Assembly: GCA_905211185.1 (NCBI GenBank)
Contig: CAJLZR010000014.1
Span: forward strand, 1 to 11,000
DNA: 11,000 nucleotides
Direction: 5' to 3'
Origin: an uncultured Oscillospiraceae bacterium
GTDB lineage: Bacteria > Bacillota_A > Clostridia > Oscillospirales > Acutalibacteraceae
Part shown: positions 5,516-11,000 of the stretch, piece after piece
How positions within the stretch are numbered: position 1 is the stretch's first letter
Layout of the letters: each line of letters begins with the position of its first letter
Translations under genes and position numbers: made by a program
Notes under the pieces: generated by a model
What the model was told of the DNA's origin: nothing
Seen by the model: the letters and a program-made list of their open reading frames with translations, nothing else
The model's database searches: none

Positions 5516-7525
5516 ATGGCAAATGAAGCTGTATGGAATTTTGAACCGACCGAAAAACAAATTGAAGATGTAAGAAAAAAATGGGGTACGCTCCAAATAC
5601 TCACGCTTGAAAGATATATAATCGGAAAAGCAGGCATTAATTTGTATCCAAAAGTAGAGAAAGCAATATTTTTTGCACTGGCAAGCATCGCTGAAAAAGG
5701 CCAATATAAAGCTGAGATTGTCGGTGACGAATATATTATCAAAACCGTTTTGGATGTTGTGAAAAAGTACAAAGGTAAGATCAGCAAAATTGACGATATA
5801 CAAGAGCTTTTGCGAGAGATATGTTATGCGCTTACCGAAGATAAAGGTACGGTGGGCAGCAAGAAATTTTCCCGTTTGGAAAAATGCATTAGAGGTACAT
5901 CTGTTACAGAAAAGCTTAGAAATGCGGTGACACCACAAAAACTAATTGACAAAAGAGAAGCTCTTGCCCAAAAAATCGAAGAGGTGTGCGATACTATCAA
6001 CAACTACTTTAATTCTGAAAACGAAAAAGGCCAGAGCTATCTGAACGATAAAGACATGGTCAAACTTAAAAACGAAATCGATTCTATGCGTTCAAGAAAA
6101 TATAAAGGTAAGCCTTACAATTTGAAAAAAGATATCGATGTAGATAGTTTTTATAGGATTACGACAATAGATTCTGCCATTAAAACTTTGATTACCGCAT
6201 CAAACAGGATCATCTATAAAAGGGATTCAGAAAGCTCTCTTGCAAAAAACACAGGCGGTGCAAAAGATGATTATTTTAACGCGTATGGAAGCGCCCACGG
6301 AGGAAGGCCAATTACCAATACTCACAAAGCGTTGCTTTTGCTGATTTCTGCTACAGACAAATATGGTAACCACCCATTGGTACGCAGGCCAATTGTCGAA
6401 CCGTTTTTGAAATCAAACTCGCTTTCTGAGATAGATGAAAGTCGCTTAAAACAAATAAATGAAATCCTGGGCTATACACCACCAAGCTTTGATAGCCTTT
6501 TAACGCTGCACGATGAAAATAATCCAATGGGAGTTTTTAGCAAAATGGTTGATGCAAAAAATAATGATTTTTGCCAAAACGATATTTTATTTTTAAAGAA
6601 AATGAGTAACAAATTCAAGATAGCATACGAAAACGCAATAAAAAGCGGTAAAGCTCCGGCATTTTCAAAAAGCGAGTATCAGGATATATTTAGAGATATT
6701 TTCACAAGTCAGAAGTATCTCGACTGGGTGTTTAAAGGCTTCAAAGCCTCCATAAACGAAGAAAGGCAAGATCGCGAAAAGGCCGTTCAAAAAGTGGCCA
6801 TCAGTGGTAAAAAAGGTTCTATGGACGACAGTTTACTCGATATTGTTAGAAATAAAGTATTAAAATGCGAAACGCTTGATGAAGTTGAGGATTTGATTCT
6901 TTATTATACGACAGCTCAAGGCGGCGATCTGATAAATGGCTTTTTGCGTGGAGACCTATCTATCTTTAGAACGGGAAAAGCCAAATTGAAAAGCTCTTTT
7001 GGAACGGACAAAACAGTTTCTTGCAGCTTGCTGCTCGATACTATAATAAAAGCTTTAACGCTAAGAAACACAATTATGTATGGTACTATTGAAACACAAA
7101 CAAAAGTTTACAGAGGACTTGGATTTGAGGGGTTATTGCTATTCTTGAATTTAGATAAATCAAGTTTACAAAAGGGCACCGATAAAAACTTGAAAAATAT
7201 TGATCGACTTGTAAACTATATAAACAAAAACAAGCCTATTTATTCAACCAACGCAATAACGAGTACCACCACTGAACAAAATATAGCGGTAGGTCATGCA
7301 ATTAGAAACGCCCAGCGAAACGGTGCTGAATTTGGGGTTGTTATGGATATAGATTTAAACAAAGGCACTTCTTTCGGTAAAGATTTTAGCACAACAACGT
7401 TTGGCTCCGAAGACTGGAATAAAGAAGTCATTTTAAAGCCGCAGCAAAAAATCAATTTAGTAAGTGCCAAAAAACGCAAATTCTTTGGATACGGCCCCGT
7501 AGTTGAAATAAAATGCCAAGCGTAG
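5516..7525 (+). CDS. Large protein with C-terminal ADP-ribosyltransferase-like domain
   Basis: This is a 669-residue protein without a signal peptide. The ATG at 5516 was chosen because AAAGGGTGA lies at the right distance; the GTG at 5507 is inside that site. The last 145 or so residues show the order of motifs of R-S-E ADP-ribosyltransferases (toxin ARTs, PF03496-like): VYRG with Arg533, then YSTNAITSTT with Ser577, then SEDWNKEVIL with Glu637. Such enzymes transfer ADP-ribose from NAD+ to a protein side chain. The usual ExE motif reads N-K-E (635-637), so the first acidic residue, which guides acceptor choice, is Asn; Glu632 lies nearby. Residues 1-520 are Lys-rich, mostly helical in appearance, and unrecognised; they may serve delivery or targeting. 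No immunity gene follows before the terminator. The ART assignment rests on motifs seen by eye. Confidence 0.68.
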   Translation: MANEAVWNFEPTEKQIEDVRKKWGTLQILTLERYIIGKAGINLYPKVEKAIFFALASIAEKGQYKAEIVGDEYIIKTVLDVVKKYKGKISKIDDIQELLREICYALTEDKGTVGSKKFSRLEKCIRGTSVTEKLRNAVTPQKLIDKREALAQKIEEVCDTINNYFNSENEKGQSYLNDKDMVKLKNEIDSMRSRKYKGKPYNLKKDIDVDSFYRITTIDSAIKTLITASNRIIYKRDSESSLAKNTGGAKDDYFNAYGSAHGGRPITNTHKALLLLISATDKYGNHPLVRRPIVEPFLKSNSLSEIDESRLKQINEILGYTPPSFDSLLTLHDENNPMGVFSKMVDAKNNDFCQNDILFLKKMSNKFKIAYENAIKSGKAPAFSKSEYQDIFRDIFTSQKYLDWVFKGFKASINEERQDREKAVQKVAISGKKGSMDDSLLDIVRNKVLKCETLDEVEDLILYYTTAQGGDLINGFLRGDLSIFRTGKAKLKSSFGTDKTVSCSLLLDTIIKALTLRNTIMYGTIETQTKVYRGLGFEGLLLFLNLDKSSLQKGTDKNLKNIDRLVNYINKNKPIYSTNAITSTTTEQNIAVGHAIRNAQRNGAEFGVVMDIDLNKGTSFGKDFSTTTFGSEDWNKEVILKPQQKINLVSAKKRKFFGYGPVVEIKCQA

Positions 7526-7638
7526 TCATTAGACACATGTTTTTATTACCAAAAAGGATTTTTTAAGATCGTCTTAGAATCTTGCTATATCCAAAAATCC
7601 ATAAAATAACCACTGCATGCAAAATTATTTACCAAAAC

Positions 7639-7674
7639 AAAAAGCCAGCCATTTTACATTGGTTGGCTTTTTTT
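7639..7674. terminator. Bidirectional terminator between convergent genes
   Basis: AAAAAGCCAGCC (7639-7650) pairs with GGTTGGCTTTTT (7661-7672) with one G-U pair and a 10-nt loop; T7 ends at 7674. It lies between the ART-like gene (stop 7525) and the minus-strand lemA-DUF2207 operon. It can end both transcripts. The rest of 7526-7803 shows no gene. Confidence 0.8.
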
Positions 7675-7855
7675 ACGCGTACAAAATTAAATACATAACT
7701 AAAACGTGTCATATAAACACCGGGTATCTTTTTATTTTTTAAAATTTAAAATACAAATTATTGTGTGGGAGTTTAAACTATAACTTTAAATCATAACTTA
7801 GAGCTATCTGACTCCGCTGGAGCCTCCGCCCGAAGAGCCGCTAAATCCGCCGCCG

Positions 7856-9622
7856 CTAAACGAACCGCCCCCCCCCCCCCCCCCCCCCGCCGTGTCCGCT
7901 TGCCGCAGAAACAGATGCTACATATGCATCATGCGCTGAACGTACATAGCTGTTAGCCAGGCTATTAATTAAAATAATATTTGTGCTTTCATTCATATTA
8001 AGCTGCTCTTCGAAATATCTTGGATAAAGATTTTTAAATTGTTCCGCTACTTTATCGGCAATTCCGAAAAGCTGCGCATATACCATATAATCTTTCCAAA
8101 GCGCAACTTCCTTTGCTTCCCTTTCGTTTATAATGGTGAAATTTTCTAAATACTTTTTAAATCCAAACATTTCGGAAGTCAGTTTGATTCCTGTTTCGCT
8201 TAGCTCATTTTCTTTATATTTTACAAATCCCAAAAACTTTCTGTCGGTTTCCACAACCGCACCTATTTCTTTTAAGTCACGAATTCTTTTTTTGTTGTAT
8301 TTTTTCAGCCATTTATCAAGATCTTTATAGTTTTTTCTGCACCAATTTTTAAAATCGTTATTCTTTAGTACCCTATCTTTATCACTTGCTTCAATCATTA
8401 AATCAAAAAGTGATTTTTCAAGCGGTGGCACATCGCTTGGTAACTCTTTTAGTTTTATGGCATCTTCTGTTTTAGTTTTAAAAAACTTTTTGACTTCCAC
8501 TTTTATGAGTTCTACTTCATGGTTTTGAATCCATTTTAAAAGATAAACTCCTATTATCGAGCACTCATTTTGCAATTTTCTAAGACCTTTAAGCCTTGCA
8601 TATGTTGCAAATATATTGTTGTTAAACGGTAAATTTCGTGAATAATTTGGATCTTTATATTCTTTTCTGAATTTATCCTTGTAAATAGTAACAATATCTT
8701 CGATTTTTCTGGTTTTTAAAAATATAATATGGAAAATAAAATATATTAAAAACATAAAAGGTATTATCAATATATTAATTAAATACGGAAAAGAAGATGT
8801 AGAATGCGTCGATTCTGAATCATTCCCTAGATTCTTATAATACTTTTCATAACCTGTGCCGGCCAATTCTTTATCCTTAAGCTCCTCAAAAGACGTATTT
8901 TCAAAAGCTTTAGGCGAAAAAACGCCCTTATCAAATTGAGCTAAAATTGCAAAATTAGATTTTTTAGGCATAGGCGCTGTCAGCTTTGCTTCTATTTTTC
9001 CGCTCTTTACAAATATATCACCCGTAGCGCCGCCACCTGCCCATATTTTGCTGTTTTCTTCGGTAAATTTATCACCCTTTTTTTCAATCGTAATTTTAGC
9101 CGTTTTCAAACTTGAGGACAATTTGTTTATGAAAGTTTGATCAATAAAAGAACCGTCCGAGCACCCTTTTACCAAATTCGTCATATCGTAAGAAACATTA
9201 AATATACGAGTTCCGTAAGAACTAAGCCCCCAGCAAAGTTCGTATCCTGACCCTTTCTCTACTATTGCGCATTTATACGCTTTTTCCTTTAAACCGGCAT
9301 TTATATCCCACTCGCTCACATTCTGATATTCTTTTCCGTCAGCAGATACTTTTAAATTTGAAATTGTCTGATTTTCGAGGTTTTCACGTCCCAAGTACAT
9401 TTCTGTACCGGAATTTACATTAATTTTCCAAACTTCATTTATATGAGCTGTTCCGTCCTCCTCACAAACCACCGATATATCAGAAGACATATATGTAGCA
9501 GAGGCCGCAAAAGCATGGTTTGCTACCTGAATAAAAAAACTAAATATCAAAATACCAAATACCAAAAACTTCTTAAATATTTTTTTCGTTCCATAAACCT
9601 CCTTTCGAAAACTTACTCCCAA
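7856..9622 (-). CDS. DUF2207-family membrane protein, frame disturbed at both ends
   Basis: The coordinates are those of the uninterrupted frame (588 codons), but both ends look shifted. The body is typical DUF2207: a signal-like hydrophobic start ending HAFA, an extracellular beta-rich domain, a membrane helix (LINILIIPFMFLIYFIFHIIF), and a cytosolic part. The last holds YSRNLPFNNN, YLLKWI and EAKEVALWKDYMVYAQLFGIADKVAEQF. The frame can start only at a TTG (9622) without a ribosome site. AAAGGAGG (9605-9598) instead serves an ATG at 9594 that is out of frame by one base, with an A7 tract just after it. At the other end a G21 tract leads to RFV and a stop. One base fewer would give the Gly/Ser-rich tail usual in the family, ending at 7804. 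It follows lemA by 43 nt as an operon. Its biochemical role is unknown. Confidence 0.82.
   Translation of the reverse strand: MGVSFRKEVYGTKKIFKKFLVFGILIFSFFIQVANHAFAASATYMSSDISVVCEEDGTAHINEVWKINVNSGTEMYLGRENLENQTISNLKVSADGKEYQNVSEWDINAGLKEKAYKCAIVEKGSGYELCWGLSSYGTRIFNVSYDMTNLVKGCSDGSFIDQTFINKLSSSLKTAKITIEKKGDKFTEENSKIWAGGGATGDIFVKSGKIEAKLTAPMPKKSNFAILAQFDKGVFSPKAFENTSFEELKDKELAGTGYEKYYKNLGNDSESTHSTSSFPYLINILIIPFMFLIYFIFHIIFLKTRKIEDIVTIYKDKFRKEYKDPNYSRNLPFNNNIFATYARLKGLRKLQNECSIIGVYLLKWIQNHEVELIKVEVKKFFKTKTEDAIKLKELPSDVPPLEKSLFDLMIEASDKDRVLKNNDFKNWCRKNYKDLDKWLKKYNKKRIRDLKEIGAVVETDRKFLGFVKYKENELSETGIKLTSEMFGFKKYLENFTIINEREAKEVALWKDYMVYAQLFGIADKVAEQFKNLYPRYFEEQLNMNESTNIILINSLANSYVRSAHDAYVASVSAASGHGGGGGGGGRFV
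7868..7888. repeat. C21/G21 homopolymer in the DUF2207 coding region
   Basis: Twenty-one consecutive C on the plus strand, read as GGG codons on the minus strand. With 21 the protein ends at 7856. With any length of the form 3n+2 (for example 20) the frame continues as GSFSGGGFSGSSGGG to a TAG at 7806-7804. Such a tract is prone to slippage in replication and in sequencing. Confidence 0.9.
9580..9605 (-). other. Ribosome site, ATG and A7 tract at the apparent DUF2207 start
   Basis: AAAGGAGG (9605-9598) precedes ATG (9594-9592) by 3 nt. Translation from this ATG reads MERKKYLRS and stops after 15 codons. If the A7 run (9586-9580) had eight A, it would read MERKKIFKKFLVFG and join the DUF2207 frame through a normal signal peptide. 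Confidence 0.7.
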
Positions 9623-9637
9623 TGTTTTACAAACAGC

Positions 9638-10186
9638 TTATTTGAAACTTGGCATATCTTTCTTTTCCGCAACTTCCTCGAGATAGTCTTTCTTCTTAAA
9701 ATGTAGCATACTTGCAATTAAAGAGCCGGGAAAGCTTAAAACTATTCTATTAAATTTAGTTACACTGTCGTTATAAACCATACGGCTCATACGCACGTTT
9801 TCTTCAAAGGTACCAACGTTTTCCATGGTTTTTACATATACGCTGTTTGTTTTTAAATCCGGATAAGATTCTGCCAGCGCATTAATACTTGCAAACCCTT
9901 GGGACAGTAAATTTTCCTGAGTTTGAACATCTTTAGCGGAAGCATTGCTAGACGTATTCTTACGTGCAGAAATTACCTTTGAAAGTGTTTCGCTTTCAAA
10001 AGATGCATATCCTTTTGCCAAATCAAAAAGTGAAGTTAACGCATCCCAGCGGCTCTGCTGTTGCACTCCAATCTGGCTTAAAGAATTCTCGCAAAATTCA
10101 CTTACCGAAACCAATTTGTTTTGAACCGAAATTATCCATATTAGTAGACCTGCAATTAATAAAATCAATAAAATTATACCAAACAT
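9638..10186 (-). CDS. lemA: LemA family membrane protein
   Basis: This 182-residue protein matches the usual LemA length. A single N-terminal membrane helix (about residues 3-20, GIILLILLIAGLLIWIIS) is followed by helical sequence typical of the family. This includes the segment from VQNKLVSVSEFCENSLSQI, then QQQSRWDALTSLFDLAKGYASFE, a Ser/Asn-rich linker, LAESYPDLKTN, and VRMSRMVYNDSVTKFNRIV with the late SFPGSLIA motif. LemA proteins often sit beside DUF2207 or TPM-domain membrane proteins, as here; the molecular function is not established. AGGAGG lies 8 nt before the ATG. It is the first gene of a two-gene operon with a consensus promoter. Confidence 0.92.
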   Translation of the reverse strand: MFGIILLILLIAGLLIWIISVQNKLVSVSEFCENSLSQIGVQQQSRWDALTSLFDLAKGYASFESETLSKVISARKNTSSNASAKDVQTQENLLSQGFASINALAESYPDLKTNSVYVKTMENVGTFEENVRMSRMVYNDSVTKFNRIVLSFPGSLIASMLHFKKKDYLEEVAEKKDMPSFK

Positions 10187-10216
10187 AATAAAAACCTCCT
10201 AAAATTAGTTATTGTA

Positions 10217-10245
10217 ATTATAAACTCGTAAAAATTATATGTCAA
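10217..10245 (-). promoter_or_regulatory. Consensus promoter of the lemA-DUF2207 operon
   Basis: On the minus strand, TTGACA (10245-10240), a 17-bp spacer and TATAAT (10222-10217) match the vegetative consensus fully. The leader before the lemA ATG is about 25 nt. Confidence 0.85.
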
Positions 10246-10290
10246 ATTCACACTATTATTTATTTTTAAAATAGAATTTTTATATTATTG

Positions 10291-10319
10291 TTGACATAAT
10301 TATGCAAATGTGATATATT
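10291..10319 (+). promoter_or_regulatory. Promoter of the right-end gene
   Basis: TTGACA (10291-10296), a 17-bp spacer and TATATT (10314-10319) with TGA just upstream (extended -10). It is divergent from the lemA promoter, with about 45 bp between the two -35 boxes. AGGAGG (10367-10372) lies 6 nt before the ATG at 10379. Confidence 0.8.
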
Positions 10320-10378
10320 TTGCCTCATATACTAAACCGCACTATTACCAAATCAAATAACAAAAGAGGAGGATTTTT

Positions 10379-11000
10379 ATGTCAGAAAAAATCAGTAATT
10401 TGGAAAAAGCTTTAGTGTACATGTTTTCTTGCGATGAGTCTAAAACAGCCACAGTTCTTCAATCTTGTCGCAAATGAATTTCAAAAATTCACAATAATGG
10501 TGAAATGATACCAGAATCCTACTTTGGACCCGTTAGTGACGATGCAAAGAAAAAAGCAAACAGTGAAGCAAAACTAAATAACAGACTCGTCGTTGGCAGA
10601 TTTGGTGAGTTTGTGGAAAAAGACAAGTACTATTCAGATATTGAACCTTGGTTTTTGCCGTTGCTACGGGATCTTTGCACGAAGTTCGGTATACTCCTTG
10701 ATTTTGATAGCCTTTTAGAAATGTCTTTAGACTACTCCAAACAATTAAAGGACTATGGATTAGCGCTCGAAAAGCTTTTACCCTTTAACGGTATTGATGA
10801 AAAAAGATTAGCAGAACAAAACGCAAAAAATGAAGAATTAAATCCAGAAGATGAAGAAAAACAAAATCTGACTTACAGAATTAATAAGTACTTTGGGGGA
10901 GGAAAGCTCAAACTGGTTACAAAAGATCTTGTAAATAATATAAATAAGGAATGTAAAACACGCCTTACTGTGTATCGTGAGGCAGCTACCAGTACCGGAG
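10379..11000 (+). pseudogene. Unknown gene interrupted by one in-frame TGA, runs off the window
   Basis: A consensus promoter and a strong AGGAGG site lead to the ATG at 10379. The frame reads MSEKISNLEKALVYMFSCDE and on to SCRK, then TGA at 10475-10477 after 32 codons. The same frame then stays open for about 174 codons to the window edge, with ordinary coding composition (for example YYSDIEPWFLPLLRDLCTKFG and NLTYRINKYFGGGKLKLVTK). An in-frame ATG at 10505 lacks a proper ribosome site. I recognise no family. The TGA may be a recent nonsense mutation, a sequence error, or less likely recoding: a change of the last base to G would give Trp, and of the first to C would give Arg. Whether the product is made cannot be told from the sequence. 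Confidence 0.6.

Noticed and set aside
5507..5518. GTG at 5507 as start of the ART-like gene
   Set aside because: The GTG is part of the AAAGGGTGA ribosome site that correctly places the ATG at 5516.
9547..9594. Separate 15-codon peptide from the ATG at 9594
   Set aside because: It exists only because of the one-base shift at the A7 tract; the alternative frame gives a clear signal peptide for DUF2207.
10379..11000. Genetic code in which TGA means Trp or Gly for the whole genome
   Set aside because: Trp is encoded by TGG throughout and no other recognised gene contains an in-frame TGA; one event is better explained by mutation or error.
1..11000. CRISPR arrays, tRNA or rRNA genes, insertion sequences
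   Set aside because: No regularly spaced repeats, cloverleaf-like segments, transposase motifs or terminal inverted repeats were recognised on either strand.

Overview
The window appears to combine two lineages. From position 1 to about 1000 it holds the last codons of uvrB and the 5' half of fhs. Both look like Bacteroidota: G+C is about one half (32 of 60 bases at 301-360), and there is no Shine-Dalgarno site before fhs. From about 1050 onward the DNA looks like a low-G+C Firmicute, probably Clostridia-like. G+C drops (24 of 60 at 1201-1260, 17 of 60 at 1501-1560), the C-terminal half of Fhs reads like clostridial enzymes, genes carry strong AGGAGG-type ribosome sites, and promoters are near-consensus TTGACA/TATAAT with 16-17 bp spacers. 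The change falls inside one intact reading frame, at a strongly conserved protein block. The contig is therefore either chimeric or records a real recombination.

Layout: uvrB tail (+), fhs (+), paired terminators, then a minus-strand gene for a signal-peptide-bearing PP1/PP2A-type phosphatase that lacks one metal-binding Asp. Next is a minus-strand gene for a double-glycine-leader, bacteriocin-like peptide. A divergent control region of about 360 bp follows, with two promoters, a 9-bp-arm dyad and a hairpin. Then come a plus-strand gene for an unknown secreted 310-residue protein, a plus-strand gene for a 669-residue protein with a C-terminal ADP-ribosyltransferase-like domain, and a minus-strand lemA-DUF2207 operon. 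The window ends in a plus-strand unknown gene that is interrupted by an in-frame TGA and runs off the end.

The four genes between 1893 and 7525 are mostly single transcription units with their own promoters and intrinsic terminators. They encode exported or effector-type products: a eukaryote-like phosphatase, an exported peptide, a secreted Cys-containing protein and an ART-like protein. This suggests an accessory host- or competitor-interaction region in a host-associated bacterium; that reading is inference. No transposase, integrase, CRISPR array, tRNA or rRNA was recognised.

Three reading-frame defects cluster at the right end: an A7 tract just after the DUF2207 start, a G21 tract near its C-terminus, and the TGA in the last gene. 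They may be sequence errors, gene decay, slippage-tolerated frames or phase variation. Reads covering these sites would separate the options.
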